From: Nitrosococcus watsonii C-113
GTDB taxonomy: Bacteria > Pseudomonadota > Gammaproteobacteria > Nitrosococcales > Nitrosococcaceae
DNA: 64,000 nt
Reading direction: 5' to 3'
NCBI RefSeq assembly: GCF_000143085.1
Contig: NC_014315.1
Coordinates: 2,014,001 to 2,078,000, forward strand
This document shows, one piece after another, positions 27,468-37,559 of the stretch (within the stretch, counting starts at the first letter, position 1; every line of letters begins with the position of its first letter). A program made the position numbers and the translations under genes. Below the pieces are notes generated by a model. That model was not told where the DNA came from. It did no database searches and saw only the letters and a program-made list of their open reading frames with translations.

Positions 27468-28139
27468 ATGAAAAAAAACGCCGACATCCAGGAAATATTT
27501 TCCCGCTTTCGGGCGGCCAACGCTAACCCTGGCACAGAGCTGAAATACCATACTCCCTTTGAACTCTTGATCGCCGTTATCCTGTCCGCCCAAGCTACCG
27601 ATAAAGGCGTTAATAAAGCCACCGCTCAGCTTTTTTCGGTAGCTAATACTCCTCAAGGAATCCTGGATCTGGGAGAAGAAGGTTTAAAAGATTACATTAA
27701 AACTATTGGTCTGTTTAATAGCAAAGCTAAAAATATTCTCCAAACTTGCCGTCTCTTACTCCAACGACACGGCGGTCAGGTACCTCATGATCGGGCTGCT
27801 TTAGAAGCCCTGGCCGGCGTGGGACGAAAAACCGCTAATGTCATGCTCAACACCGCTTTCGGCCAACCCACCATTGCCGTGGACACTCACATTTTCCGGG
27901 TGGCCAATCGCACCGGCCTGGCCTCCGGTAAAACACCGCGCCAAGTGGAGGATACCCTAACCCGTGTGGTCCCCGATGAATTTATGCACGACGCCCATCA
28001 CTGGCTCATTCTCCATGGCCGCTATGTATGCACCGCCCGCAATCCCCGCTGCCAGGAGTGTTTAATCAACGATCTGTGTGACTATTATTCAAAGATAGCA
28101 AAGGAAAAATCCCGTGGATTAAAGAAAACAGCGAGCTAA
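27468..28139 (+). CDS. nth: Endonuclease III
   Basis: 223 residues from ATG 27468. Base-excision DNA glycosylase/AP lyase for oxidised pyrimidines. Helix-hairpin-helix LEALAGVGRKTANVMLNTAFG with the catalytic lysine, then VDTHIFRVANRTGL with the catalytic aspartate, and the FeS loop C-x6-C-x2-C-x5-C (CTARNPRCQECLINDLC). The position after rnfE is conserved across gammaproteobacteria. A longer in-frame start at 27429 overlaps rnfE and is less likely. Confidence 0.96.
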   Translation: MKKNADIQEIFSRFRAANANPGTELKYHTPFELLIAVILSAQATDKGVNKATAQLFSVANTPQGILDLGEEGLKDYIKTIGLFNSKAKNILQTCRLLLQRHGGQVPHDRAALEALAGVGRKTANVMLNTAFGQPTIAVDTHIFRVANRTGLASGKTPRQVEDTLTRVVPDEFMHDAHHWLILHGRYVCTARNPRCQECLINDLCDYYSKIAKEKSRGLKKTAS

Positions 28140-28145
28140 GCAGCC

Positions 28146-28568
28146 ATGTATAGTCAAGATCGGCAACAGATGCGGCAAGTCTTCCTGGAAGTACGGAAAA
28201 AACAGCGGGAGAAAGAACCTCTCTCTCCCCTGGAGGCGCTGATGGAAAAAGTCATTGATCAGCACCCGGAATATCATCCTTTCCTCGACCACGAGGAGTC
28301 CTTACAACAAGAGTTTTCCGGTCAAAAGGGGCAGGAAAATCCTTTTTTGCATATGGCGCTCCATATCTCGCTTCAGGAGCAAATTCAGGTGGATCGTCCT
28401 CCCGGCATTCGGGAGATCTACCAAACCCTAGCCTCCCGCTCTCCCCATCTCCATCAAGCCGAGCATCGGATGATGGAATGCTTAGCCCAAATGCTCTGGC
28501 AAGCCCAAAGCAATGGGAACCCCCTGTCGGAAGAAATTTATTTGGATTGTTTGCGGCGCTTACTGTAG
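28146..28568 (+). CDS. DUF1841 family protein
   Basis: 140 residues: MYSQDRQQMRQVFLEVRKKQREKEPLSPLE, HPEYHPFLD, ENPFLHMALHISLQEQIQVDRPPGI, and MMECLAQMLWQAQ. This matches the DUF1841 family, which is often next to nth in gamma- and betaproteobacteria. Function unknown. It begins seven bases after nth, so it is probably cotranscribed. Confidence 0.88.
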   Translation: MYSQDRQQMRQVFLEVRKKQREKEPLSPLEALMEKVIDQHPEYHPFLDHEESLQQEFSGQKGQENPFLHMALHISLQEQIQVDRPPGIREIYQTLASRSPHLHQAEHRMMECLAQMLWQAQSNGNPLSEEIYLDCLRRLL

Positions 28569-28687
28569 TACACTTTTTATTTATAGGATAATCACGATTT
28601 TAAAAACTTCCCCCAAAAATAGAAAAAGCTATCGGCGTAAATAGATACATTATTTCCGCACCCTTTACAAAAATACGGATTTTACAC

Positions 28688-29911
28688 ATGGACCCCCTTC
28701 TCTCAGAGTTAAGCAGCTACCTAAGCAACCATCAACAAACGATCTTTAAGCGCTGGATGGAAGCCTGCAAGGAGGATGACGCGCTGGGCGCGGCAGCCAA
28801 ACTTACCTATACTGAATTCCGCAACAATATACCCGCCGCCCTAGAAGGGCTATGCCGAATATTGAAGCACGGAAATAGGCGAGTCTCCTCAGAGACGGTA
28901 AGGTGCGAGGTTGCCAAGCACGGGCACCACCGCTGGAAGCAGGGTTTCAGTCTCAAGGAGCTGATTCGGGACTGGGGTCACTTAAATCAGGTGCTGATCA
29001 CTACCATCGAAACTTTCTTCCAAATCCACCATCCCCATGCCACTGTTCATAGGATCAAAGCCTTAGAGCGGATGGGGGATTTTATGATCGAAGCCGCCAG
29101 TCACAGCGTGCAACGTTTTGACAACCTTCGCCAGGCCGAAGCGGCGGCCTTGACCCAAGATCTGGAATTTGCGAGAGCCCAATTTGAGCAACTAACTCAG
29201 GCTCGGGGAAAGTTGTTACGAGAAGCGGCGCATGATATACGGGGAGGATTATCGGCTATTGAAGGCGCTTCGGCTATCCTTAATATCACTAAAAACCCCC
29301 ATGAGTCCTTTACCCACATACTAGAAATTCTCAATGCGGGTATAAATTCAGTAAAAGAGATGCTGGACTCGCTACTTGAACTATCCCGGTTGGAATCAGG
29401 CGCGGACGAAGTTGAGTTACTTTCGGTTAACATTGCCGATGTGCTCCAGCAACTAGCAGCAGAATACCGGGCAGTAGCCCTAAAAAAAGACTTGCGGTTA
29501 AGCACCGACGGTCCCACGGAAATGTGGGTGCGAACCGATCCAGAAAAAGCCCGGCGTATCGCTCAAAATTTGTTGATTAACGCTTTGAAGCATACCTCTA
29601 GCGGCGAGGTTCATATGTGCTGGAGGCTAGAATCTAAACGATGGCTAATGGGTGTTAGCGACACGGGGCCGGGAATGCAGGCAGTGCTTGGCTCGCCCGT
29701 GGCCCAGGAACTGAATCATCCTGACTCCGCCCTCGGCGTCAGCGCGGATCACGCATCCTCTAGTATCAATCCGAATCATTCCCACACCGGCGAAGGAATC
29801 GGCTTGACTATTGTAAAGCGGCTGTGCGATCTATTGGATGCAGGCATTTCCCTCGAGTCTGAGGTAGGCCAGGGGACAAAATTTACTGTGGAATTTCCCC
29901 GTCATTACTAA
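28688..29911 (+). CDS. Sensor histidine kinase with RsbRD-like N-terminus
   Basis: 407 residues without membrane helices. The N-terminal 1-145 resembles the RsbRD_N sensory domain (IFKRWMEACKED, WGHLNQVLITTIETFF). A short coiled coil leads to a HisKA H-box with His182 (REAAHDIRGGLSAIEG). The HATPase domain carries N box LLINALKHTSSG, G1 VSDTGPGM and G2 GEGIGLTIVKRLCD. A linker between G1 and G2 is unusually long. No response regulator is adjacent, so it is an orphan kinase; input and partner unknown. Confidence 0.85.
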   Translation: MDPLLSELSSYLSNHQQTIFKRWMEACKEDDALGAAAKLTYTEFRNNIPAALEGLCRILKHGNRRVSSETVRCEVAKHGHHRWKQGFSLKELIRDWGHLNQVLITTIETFFQIHHPHATVHRIKALERMGDFMIEAASHSVQRFDNLRQAEAAALTQDLEFARAQFEQLTQARGKLLREAAHDIRGGLSAIEGASAILNITKNPHESFTHILEILNAGINSVKEMLDSLLELSRLESGADEVELLSVNIADVLQQLAAEYRAVALKKDLRLSTDGPTEMWVRTDPEKARRIAQNLLINALKHTSSGEVHMCWRLESKRWLMGVSDTGPGMQAVLGSPVAQELNHPDSALGVSADHASSSINPNHSHTGEGIGLTIVKRLCDLLDAGISLESEVGQGTKFTVEFPRHY

Positions 29912-29941
29912 ATACTGATCATACAATCCACGCTAGGAAAA

Positions 29942-30583
29942 CTATTTTTTAATGGCGGCATAACCACGAAAGACCTCCATCACTTCCTCACGTAATAATT
30001 CCCGTTCCGTCACCGGACGTTGTTCTGCTGGCTTGGTCAAAGCCTGATAGATGAAGGTGGCATCGAGATTCGGATCGAGGGCGGCAATGTCTCGTGCGCT
30101 GTTACCAAAAAATATCCGATTCGCACCCGCCCAGTAGATGGCAGCAATACACATGGGACACGGCTGAGCACTGGCGTAGACATCGCAACCCTCTAGACTT
30201 AGTGTATCCAGTCGCTTGCAAGCATCACGGATCGCTTCGATTTCCGCATGGGCGGACGGGTCCCTGTTGACCCAGGATCGATTCCACCCTTCACCAACGA
30301 TTTCCCCCTCCTTGGCGATCACCGAGCCAAAGGGAAAACCATCGCCCAGTTCCATGGCTTTTCTGCTCAGCTCAATCGCGCGCCGCATCCATTGGGTCGC
30401 CCTTTCCCTATTGAAAGGCTTCTCTATTTCCGTTGCCCGGCCCTCCCCCGCCAAGCTAATGACTCCCAGACCCACCAGGCCAAAACTGGCGACACTCACG
30501 GTCATAAACCGGCGCCGGGAAAGGGTTTGACAACTAGCGTGGTCTCCGGAGATTTGAGCTGGATGTTCGGGTGGGGCGTTCAT
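29942..30583 (-). CDS. Tat-exported nucleoside/guanine deaminase-like protein
   Basis: 213 residues. The N-terminus has a twin-arginine signal (SRRRFMTVSVASFGLVGLGVISL near 22). The remainder is a cytidine-deaminase-like zinc domain: PSAHAEIEAIRDACKRL (catalytic HAE) and SAQPCPMCIAAIYWAGANRIFFGNS (PCxxC). Sequence style is closest to guanine deaminase/TadA-type enzymes. These are normally cytoplasmic, so export of a folded deaminase is unusual. Alternative: the leader is not processed. Substrate unknown. Confidence 0.82.
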   Translation of the reverse strand: MNAPPEHPAQISGDHASCQTLSRRRFMTVSVASFGLVGLGVISLAGEGRATEIEKPFNRERATQWMRRAIELSRKAMELGDGFPFGSVIAKEGEIVGEGWNRSWVNRDPSAHAEIEAIRDACKRLDTLSLEGCDVYASAQPCPMCIAAIYWAGANRIFFGNSARDIAALDPNLDATFIYQALTKPAEQRPVTERELLREEVMEVFRGYAAIKK

Positions 30584-30731
30584 AATATCTTCATATCTTC
30601 CTCTCTTAATATTCCCACCCGACTGGGCAAGAGTTTACGCGGATTTTAAATACCCGAATCAACGGATATTTGTTCTGGAATTGGCGTTTCCTACCCCAAA
30701 AAAGGCTTTTATTATGATCCCATTACCGCCG

Positions 30732-32825
30732 CTAGGAAAAGTTTTTTTCTCTTTCCCAAAACCGCACTTCCCTGCACCGCTTAATGAAGTTATTTGCAGA
30801 CTTTGTATCCTCGATGAGGACACAGCCTTCATCTACTTTTTCGGCAATGCCAGCCGCTTCCAAAAGCATTTTTGCGTCTTCGACAAAACCTATGAATTTA
30901 CAATGAGCGAAGGCATCACTGACAAAATCCTTAGCCGGAGGGAACCCGGCAAGATTTGCCGCACCCTCCTTAGAGGTTAAAATCACTACCGCATCATAGA
31001 GTACGGAAGGGCCACCATCAATTTTTTGTCCCGCGCTAATTTTTTTACCTTTGCTATTCTTTACGCCACCAATTTGAGGGGCAACGACTTCAACAAGCGC
31101 GCCCTCTGATTTAGCTACTTTTTCAACTTCAGAAAAAATATCCGCAGCCGCGCCATCGGTCATTAATATACCGATTTTACGTCCCTTAAAGTTTTTCGGG
31201 CCATTTTTAATAATGCTGAGTTTATCGGAAGCTGGTAGATTTTTTTGCGTAGGCTTAGCCGCATCGGCGGGTTTAGGAAGTTTATCAAGCCCTAGCCCCC
31301 GGGCCACTCTCTTGGCTAGTTCATCGTCAATATTGAGCAAGTGGGAGACTACCCGCTCCCGAATTTCCTCCCGCTCCACTTTACTTAGCTCAAACATGAG
31401 CGCATCACCAATATGCTTCTGCTCGATGGGGGTTTGGCTGATATAAAATTGCCGGGCCTGGCTGTAATGATCCGCAAATGTTTCTGAACGAGCCCTGGTT
31501 TTTGGCCCATTCACGGAAGCACCATAGCTGATAAATCCCTTGACGGGATTTTCCCGGGGTCCACCTTCTTTGCCCCAGCTATTGGGCTCATAATTTGCCC
31601 GCCCTTTGGGATTATGCATCGCCATATGGCCATCCTGTTGAAAATGGTGCATGGGGCATTTAGGCGCATTAACGGGAATATGGGTAAAATTCGGGCTTCC
31701 CAAACGTTTGAGCTGCGTATCCAGGTAGGAAAAATTACGCCCCTGAAGTAAAGGGTCGTCCGAGTGATCGATGCCAGGAACAATATTTTGAGTACAAAAT
31801 GCAACTTGCTCCGTTTCCGCAAAAAAGTTATCCACCACCCGATCCAACACCAAGCGACCCACCACCTTCACGGGTATTTCTTCCTCCGGGATAATTTTGG
31901 TAGCGTCCAGCACATCAAAGTCAAATTTTTCGGCGAAAATTTCGTCAAAAACTTGAAGGCCCAGTTCCCACTCCGGATAGTCGCCCATGGTGATAGCATC
32001 CCATAAATCACGGCGATGGAAATCGGGATCGGCACCATTGATTTTTAACGCTTCATTCCACACGACGGACTGCAAGCCTTGCTTGGGTTTCCAGTGAAAC
32101 TTTACGAAGGTCGATTTTCCTCCTCCATTGACAAAGCGAAAGGTGTGAACGCCAAAACCTTCCATAAAACGGAATGAGCGGGGTATGGCCCGATCCGACA
32201 TGGTCCACATAATCATATTCATGCTTTCGGGCGTAAGGGATATGAAATCCCAGAAGTTATCATGGGCAGTCTGCGCCTGAGGAAAACCCCGGTCGGGTTC
32301 TTGTTTGGCGGCGTGAACTAAATCGGGAAATTTAATAGCGTCCTGGATAAAAAAAACGGGAATATTGTTGCCTACCAAATCCCAGTTGCCTTCCTTGGTG
32401 TAGAATTTAACGGCGAAACCGCGCACATCACGGGGGAGATCGGCGGAACCTTTGTTGCCGGCGACCGTGGAAAAACGCACAAAAACAGGCGTCCTCTCTC
32501 CTTTTCTCTGGAAAATATCCGCGCAAGTTAAATCGGTGAGACTCTCATATGTTTCAAAATAACCATGGGCGCCGTAACCCCGGGCATGCACCACTCGCTC
32601 TGGAATGCGTTCGTGATCGAAATGAAAGATTTTTTCACGCATTACCTGATCTTCCAGAAGCGTTGGCCCCCGTGGACCCGCCCGCAAGGAATTTTGATCA
32701 TCGGCAACGGGAACCCCTTGTTGGGTAGTCAGGGTTTCCTCGGTATTAACCGTTTGCTGGTGAAGCTCTCCACCTTGACCAAGGATGACGCCTTTTTTGG
32801 AAGATTTACTCATACCCTTATCCAT
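30732..32825 (-). CDS. katE: Large-subunit (HPII/KatE type) catalase
   Basis: 697 residues, clade 2 large catalase. Distal histidine motif [16 protein letters not shown], core [45 protein letters not shown], and proximal haem tyrosine [14 protein letters not shown]. The C-terminal 150 residues form the flavodoxin/GATase-1-like domain typical of HPII ([15 protein letters not shown]). Detoxifies hydrogen peroxide. It is monocistronic by context. ATG 32825; Met5 is an alternative. Confidence 0.96.
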   Translation of the reverse strand: MDKGMSKSSKKGVILGQGGELHQQTVNTEETLTTQQGVPVADDQNSLRAGPRGPTLLEDQVMREKIFHFDHERIPERVVHARGYGAHGYFETYESLTDLTCADIFQRKGERTPVFVRFSTVAGNKGSADLPRDVRGFAVKFYTKEGNWDLVGNNIPVFFIQDAIKFPDLVHAAKQEPDRGFPQAQTAHDNFWDFISLTPESMNMIMWTMSDRAIPRSFRFMEGFGVHTFRFVNGGGKSTFVKFHWKPKQGLQSVVWNEALKINGADPDFHRRDLWDAITMGDYPEWELGLQVFDEIFAEKFDFDVLDATKIIPEEEIPVKVVGRLVLDRVVDNFFAETEQVAFCTQNIVPGIDHSDDPLLQGRNFSYLDTQLKRLGSPNFTHIPVNAPKCPMHHFQQDGHMAMHNPKGRANYEPNSWGKEGGPRENPVKGFISYGASVNGPKTRARSETFADHYSQARQFYISQTPIEQKHIGDALMFELSKVEREEIRERVVSHLLNIDDELAKRVARGLGLDKLPKPADAAKPTQKNLPASDKLSIIKNGPKNFKGRKIGILMTDGAAADIFSEVEKVAKSEGALVEVVAPQIGGVKNSKGKKISAGQKIDGGPSVLYDAVVILTSKEGAANLAGFPPAKDFVSDAFAHCKFIGFVEDAKMLLEAAGIAEKVDEGCVLIEDTKSANNFIKRCREVRFWEREKNFS

Positions 32826-32891
32826 TGCCTAAAATCCAATACCATCCTTTGATGAGATCAAGTTCACATCACTTTAAGTGAGTACAATTTA

Positions 32892-32919
32892 AGTATAGTA
32901 AAGGAATGGAAAAGGTAAA
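32892..32919 (-). promoter_or_regulatory. Probable katE promoter
   Basis: On the minus strand TTTACC and TATACT are separated by 16 bases, about 67 bases before the katE start. The -10 is near consensus. Confidence 0.45.
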
Positions 32920-33142
32920 TATCCAATAAATTATCAATTTTGCCCCCATCTATGCAGGCGCAATATGAAGCTGCTTACGCAATCAATAGAAAAAATTTTT
33001 AGGCAATGGACGGCAAAAAAAATAAGATTTTGTAATCAACTATTTTGCCCCGCTGCGGCTTTCATTTTGACTCTCTAGCCGACGTAGCGATTTCTTGCAG
33101 AAATTTTTAAACGACAATTTTCAGAATACTGGACCGTAGCCA
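32920..33142. other. AT-rich intergenic region
   Basis: No gene or clear structure is visible between the katE promoter and the restriction-locus scar. Confidence 0.4.
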
Positions 33143-33532
33143 TCAAGCCAAAGCCATTTCCAGTGTATGCTTTCTTTTCATCCAATCGGGTAGTGAGCGA
33201 TCAAGGAGTTGATAGAACTCGGGTCCATGATGGTGGTGCCGCAAATGGCAAAGCTCATGCATCAACACAGGTTCAAAGCCGCCACCCTCGGTTAAAAGCA
33301 CGTCTCCCTTTTTAAGGGAATAACATGAAACCTTTGACCGTTCAAGTTGTATAATTTTAATTTCATCTAGCAACAGATGACCATCTTGAACATTCGCAAC
33401 TCGTAGATAAGGCAACTCTACAGGTTCTTTCAATTCCCTATTTGTGCTTTTTGAAATACCTGTTTGAATTTCAGCAACCGACTCAAGCTTTGTTAACGGC
33501 CGCCCGGCCTTCTTTCGCCACCCTCGCTTCAA
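33143..33532 (-). pseudogene. HsdS fragment fused to DUF45/M48 metallopeptidase C-terminus
   Basis: An open frame of 129 codons that joins two unrelated partial proteins. Residues about 13-84 (KLESVAEIQTGISKSTNREL, PYLRVANVQDGHLLLDEIK, KGDVLLTEGG) are the start of a type I restriction specificity subunit target-recognition domain. From about 88 on (PVLMHELCHLRHHHHGPEFYQLLDRS, then LPDWMKRK) it is the end of a YgjP-like zinc peptidase with HExxH-type HELCH. Such peptidases often sit beside hsdR in type I loci. A deletion removing most of hsdS and everything up to the peptidase explains the join near 33275. The fusion is probably not functional. Confidence 0.75.
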
Positions 33533-33578
33533 TCATGTGGCTCATAAAGGCATAGTCCCCCTTGGATTTAGGCGCCAT
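33483..33578 (-). pseudogene. HsdM methyltransferase fragment
   Basis: A 31-codon piece, PKSKGDYAFMSHMIEARVAKEG, matching the conserved segment that follows the catalytic motif in type I HsdM subunits. It stops just where the family continues with VVPHGVLFRG. It overlaps the start of the HsdS fragment in another frame. Directly upstream in a third frame, 33594-33571 reads DPACGYG, close to the SAM-binding motif I of the same family. This suggests a further internal deletion, but that piece alone would be weak. Confidence 0.55.
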
Positions 33579-33594
33579 AACCACACGCCGGATC

Positions 33595-33848
33595 GCAGAT
33601 CCAAGCGCCGAGCTTTGCATAAAATTCTGGGAAACGGGCCGGTTGGTAAACCAGCACAGCTACTCGGGCACTACTTGCGGAATCACCATAGGACGAAGGT
33701 GCTCAATAAATCAAACCACCGCCTTGATGGCAAACGGGGGGAATGGAGAGAGAGGGCTAGCCCCAGACGGGTAGCCTGTTTTTACTGGCAGGCGAGAAGT
33801 ATCCCTTTACGCACCGCCTCTTACGGGGTAAGGTTTTGCTGGAGCTGG
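33595..33848. other. Non-coding stretch upstream of the restriction scar
   Basis: No recognisable gene. Frames on both strands are broken or anonymous. It probably marks the other edge of the deletion that destroyed the restriction locus. Confidence 0.4.
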
Positions 33849-35780
33849 TTAAAGATTTTCAATTGCTACCGGCTCAACCTGTTCCGCCAAGTCAAAGCCA
33901 AAAACCCGAGAGTAAAAATAAAACTCAGCCTCCAGCGCCCGTTTAATATTTTCCGCCCGTCGGAAGCCATGTTGTTCACCTTCAAAGGGAACATAGGCCA
34001 CGGGCACCCCTTTCCCACGCAACGCCTCCACCATTCCCTCTGCTTGTTCAGGGGGCACAATCTTATCTTCCAGGCCCTGAAAAAAGATAACGGGGCAAGA
34101 GAGTTTATCAACCGCGTGGATTGGCGAGCGGGCCGCGTACAGATCAGCTCGTTCCGGGTAGGGTCCAATTAGGTGATCCAGATAGCGGGACTCAAATTTA
34201 TGGGTTTCTTTTGCTAGCGCTTCCAAATCGCTGACGCCATAATAGCTCGCCCCGGCCTTAAATACCTCATGAAAAGTCAAGGCCGCCAAGGTGGTAAAAC
34301 CGCCCGCGCTGCTTCCCCGAATGGCAAGACGCTCCCCATCTACTTCTCCCCGCTGCGCTAAATACAAGGCCCCGTTGAGGCAATCCTCCACGTCGGCGCA
34401 TCCCCACTGCCCCTTCAATTGCTGGCGGTATTCCCGTCCATAGTGGCTACTGCCCCGATAATTCACATCAAGCACGGCGATGCCCCGGCTAGTCCAGTAT
34501 TGAATTTTTAAACTCAGGGTGCTATCCGTGGCCGCGGTAGGCCCCCCATGGCTGATGACCAACAAAGGAGGCCGCTCCCCCGGCAGGCCGGTAAAATCCT
34601 TATTTTTCGGCGGATAAAAGAAAGCGTGGGACTGAGCGCCCGCCGTGGTCGGGAACTGAATAGCCTCGGGAATGGAAAGATACCCGGAATCAATGCTCAT
34701 CTCGCTGGCGCGACGCAAAACTTCCACTTCTCTGGTCGCTAAGTCAAACTGGACGACAGCGGGAAATTCCGTGGGCGAGGCGGCAATAAATACGGCATAT
34801 CCAGCCCGCGCCCGCAAAGATCCTATTTCGGTATAAGGAGTCTCTAATTCTTCCAAAACGCCACTAGCGGCATCCATACTCGCTAAATGACTCACGCCAT
34901 TCCTGCTATAGGCGCAAATGATACGCTCCGCCGACTCAAAAGCATACGTGGATAAACCAAAAACCCATTGCGGCACGCCCAATTCGGCCTCCATCCGAGT
35001 AACCGATTCTGTTTTCTGCTCCCGCCAGCGATAAAGATTCCACCATCCAGTGCGGTCAGAAATAAAATACAAAGTGCCTGTAGGGGACCACTCGGGCTGA
35101 AAAATAGACTCATCCGCTGCGCCCGCAATGTGTTTGCTCTCTCCCAAGGAGCCCGCGGCCTCTACCGGGGCCAACCAGAGATCCGTGCCATCCCAGGGCA
35201 TATTGGGATGGTTCCAGGTCAACCAGGCGAGCTGACTTCCATCGGGACTAAGACGGGGCGAGGCATAAAAATCCGCTCCCGAGGCCAATACAGATATCCG
35301 CCCATTGCCGTCGAGGGGGATACTAACCAGCGTATTGACGGGCTCCCGAGTCTTATCGGTGTGGTCTTCACGAACGCAGACAAGACGATTGCGGAAGCGA
35401 TCAAAAATCGCATCGGCGTAACGATAATCTCCTTCCGGAGTAAGCGGCTCAATTGAATCATCTATCTGACGCCGATACAGCCTTTGATCTTCAAAATGGG
35501 AAAAAAACACCGAATCCCCAGCCACTAGATAAGCCCCGCCGCCATACTCATGGACTCGGGTTCTAGCATTATAAGGAGCGGGATTAATCTCTTTGACTTC
35601 TCCGTCCCTGGCGCGGCCTAGGATTACATTCCGCCCCCCTTCCGTAGGACGCATTTCCAGCCAGTAAATGGCGTCCCCGGATAGTGCTATCTGGCCTAGG
35701 CCAATGGTTTCCGAGACAATGAGATCAGCGGTAATGGGGGATAACCAAGCGCCATAGGGCTTTTCTACAGGGGCAAGCAT
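33849..35780 (-). CDS. S9 family (prolyl oligopeptidase-type) peptidase
   Basis: 643 residues. An N-terminal beta-propeller-like region (repeats such as [46 protein letters not shown]) precedes an alpha/beta-hydrolase domain: nucleophile elbow [16 protein letters not shown], acid in [14 protein letters not shown], and catalytic histidine in FEGEQHGFR. The oxyanion segment [13 protein letters not shown] and [13 protein letters not shown] are typical of dipeptidyl-aminopeptidase-like members. No signal peptide is evident, so a cytoplasmic peptidase is inferred. Confidence 0.93.
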   Translation of the reverse strand: MLAPVEKPYGAWLSPITADLIVSETIGLGQIALSGDAIYWLEMRPTEGGRNVILGRARDGEVKEINPAPYNARTRVHEYGGGAYLVAGDSVFFSHFEDQRLYRRQIDDSIEPLTPEGDYRYADAIFDRFRNRLVCVREDHTDKTREPVNTLVSIPLDGNGRISVLASGADFYASPRLSPDGSQLAWLTWNHPNMPWDGTDLWLAPVEAAGSLGESKHIAGAADESIFQPEWSPTGTLYFISDRTGWWNLYRWREQKTESVTRMEAELGVPQWVFGLSTYAFESAERIICAYSRNGVSHLASMDAASGVLEELETPYTEIGSLRARAGYAVFIAASPTEFPAVVQFDLATREVEVLRRASEMSIDSGYLSIPEAIQFPTTAGAQSHAFFYPPKNKDFTGLPGERPPLLVISHGGPTAATDSTLSLKIQYWTSRGIAVLDVNYRGSSHYGREYRQQLKGQWGCADVEDCLNGALYLAQRGEVDGERLAIRGSSAGGFTTLAALTFHEVFKAGASYYGVSDLEALAKETHKFESRYLDHLIGPYPERADLYAARSPIHAVDKLSCPVIFFQGLEDKIVPPEQAEGMVEALRGKGVPVAYVPFEGEQHGFRRAENIKRALEAEFYFYSRVFGFDLAEQVEPVAIENL

Positions 35781-35869
35781 CTTTTCTCCTCTTAAAATAT
35801 TTGCAAATCCCTAGCCAGCTAGGGGAGATGGAAACACGTCACAACCCACCATGCGCCTTTCCTGCTCTC

Positions 35870-36616
35870 TCAACGCTGCCTGATTAAGGTAATCAGATTC
35901 TGTTGGTCGTCAATGGTCACAAGGTAACGGCCCAGGACATTCATGCCTAAAAGGCCATTAGAGCCAAGGAGACTATCTTCTATAAAAGCCGCGTTAACAG
36001 CGTCCATCCGTTCTGAACCTATCTGGAAAGAGTCCAGTCGGCCAATTTTTGCCTGAAGCCGGCCATTAGCGGTCGCTATTTCCTGGCTTTTCAGCTCCCC
36101 AGGGGAAAAGCCCAGCTCAGAGAGCATCGAGGCAGGAAGCACCACTAGGGAAGCGCCGGTATCCACTAATAGGGAAACTTCCATGCTGGCCCCGCTCGGC
36201 CCTTGAACAATAGCTTGGACAACATGATGACCGCCCTTTCGTAGGGTATTCAAAACGATATGTTCTGGATATTGCGGTATTGCCGGCGCCGCCTTTTTCT
36301 GATTCAGAACAAATATTTTCTCAACGCTGCCATCGGCAGATTGAACCAAAACGTAATTAAAATCAAAAAGCAGTTGCCGCAACTGCTCCCGCAGGGAGCC
36401 GTGGACGGAACGGGCCGGAATGGCGCTCGTTTTCTCCAGGCCCTTGATAAGAATACCGTACTTGGCGGAGACATCTTCGAGTGCTTCTAATAGCGTCCTG
36501 CCCGGTAGCAATTCCGGATCATCGCCCGCCCCCTGAAGCGGGCCTAGAACCCCTAACGCCAGATAACCTGCCAGTATGGAACCGGCAAACCATCGGCGAT
36601 TGAATGGCTTCACCAT
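35870..36616 (-). CDS. Retropepsin-like aspartic protease, membrane-anchored
   Basis: 248 residues. N-terminal hydrophobic segment after NRRW (FAGSILAGYLALGVLG). The middle region (about 35-105, GRTLLEALEDVSAKYGILIKG) resembles secretin/STN short domains. The C-terminal half is a clan AA aspartyl protease with LLVDTGASLVVLPASML and NGLLGMNVLGRYLVTID. Such proteins work as homodimers with one DTG motif each. A periplasmic role is inferred. It ends four bases... from the next gene upstream, a GDSL hydrolase, and is probably cotranscribed with it. Confidence 0.83.
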   Translation of the reverse strand: MVKPFNRRWFAGSILAGYLALGVLGPLQGAGDDPELLPGRTLLEALEDVSAKYGILIKGLEKTSAIPARSVHGSLREQLRQLLFDFNYVLVQSADGSVEKIFVLNQKKAAPAIPQYPEHIVLNTLRKGGHHVVQAIVQGPSGASMEVSLLVDTGASLVVLPASMLSELGFSPGELKSQEIATANGRLQAKIGRLDSFQIGSERMDAVNAAFIEDSLLGSNGLLGMNVLGRYLVTIDDQQNLITLIRQR

Positions 36617-36619
36617 GAA

Positions 36620-37261
36620 TTAAAGGGCGCCCGAGCCGCGCAGCAAACGGAAAACCGCTTCCCCTAACAGGCGGTAACCTTCGCGGTTAAGATGAACCCG
36701 ATCAGATTTAAGGGCGGAGTTTTTCTCCAGGCTTACCAGGGTTTTGTTATCAACGGGAATATGATATTCCCTTGCAATCTCGGTATAAAAGCTGGCGGAT
36801 TCCATAAAAAGTAGCGTGGGCCGGGGTACCGCCAATAGGACGATTTCAATACCTCGTTCCCGCACAAGTTCTATCATCTTCTGGAGATTAGCCACAATTT
36901 GGCTGTCAGCCCGCTGACGCAGAAGATCATTGCCCCCATGACATAATATTACTAGATGAGGTTGGTATCGATCCAACACCTGGGGTAGGCGGGCCACCCC
37001 TTCCCCGCTTAACTCCCCAGGTACTCCCTCGTTAATGACTTGCCGCTCTATCTTTTCCGCGAGAATACTCGGATAGCTATACTGGGAACCCCCCGCCCCC
37101 GTACCATAGGTAAGACTATCCCCAAAAGCGAGGATAATTCCATTGGGAGACAGCTTCGATAGCTGGGTGGAATCACCAGAAGAACAGGCAATGCCGGCAA
37201 TGAGTATTGCTCCCAGAAGACTATACTTAATAAGCGCCCAGGTATGGTTTATGGTATTCAT
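36620..37261 (-). CDS. GDSL/SGNH esterase (arylesterase/TesA type), exported
   Basis: 213 residues from ATG 37261. A signal peptide or weak lipobox (LLGAILIAGIACSS) precedes an SGNH hydrolase: block I ILAFGDSLTYGTGAGG with the nucleophile serine, block III CHGGNDLLR, and block V SDRVHLNREGYRLLGEAV with Asp-x-x-His. TesA-like esterases act on acyl-CoA or aryl esters in the periplasm. The frame remains open upstream into tRNA-Gly, so a start beyond 37297 is implausible. Followed by the retropepsin gene after a gap of only a few bases. Confidence 0.88.
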   Translation of the reverse strand: MNTINHTWALIKYSLLGAILIAGIACSSGDSTQLSKLSPNGIILAFGDSLTYGTGAGGSQYSYPSILAEKIERQVINEGVPGELSGEGVARLPQVLDRYQPHLVILCHGGNDLLRQRADSQIVANLQKMIELVRERGIEIVLLAVPRPTLLFMESASFYTEIAREYHIPVDNKTLVSLEKNSALKSDRVHLNREGYRLLGEAVFRLLRGSGAL

Positions 37262-37368
37262 GATATCAGCCAATTTCCCTATTTTGGTCCTTTGCATAAA
37301 ATTACTTCGTCTGCTGTCCAAGGAACTAGAGGGCTTGGCGGAAGAGCTTAAAAACAAGGAAAAGGAAC

Positions 37369-37442
37369 TGGAGCGGGTGATGGGAATCGAACCCACGTCA
37401 TCAGCTTGGGAAGCTGAGGTTCTACCATTGAACTACACCCGC
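37369..37442 (-). tRNA. tRNA-Gly (CCC)
   Basis: A 74-base cloverleaf on the minus strand: acceptor GCGGGTG/CACCCGC, anticodon loop TTCCCAA with anticodon CCC in stem TCAGC/GCTGA, T loop GGTTCGATTCC, discriminator T and encoded CCA. Reads GGG codons. It is upstream of and co-oriented with the GDSL gene. Confidence 0.95.
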
Positions 37443-37559
37443 GGCTAGGTTAATTCTACGTACTGGAAAGCCACCTGGCAAGACTCTGCCCACTCATATC
37501 CCGCAAGCGGTAGAATACTTCGAATCAAAAACTTACATTAAGAACAGTAATAATTAATA

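Noticed and set aside
33537-34172. 211-codon plus-strand frame
   Set aside because: Mostly antisense to the S9 peptidase gene and the restriction scar; composition does not look like a protein.
37262-37396. N-terminal extension of the GDSL esterase
   Set aside because: The extension would read through tRNA-Gly; ATG 37261 gives a proper signal peptide.
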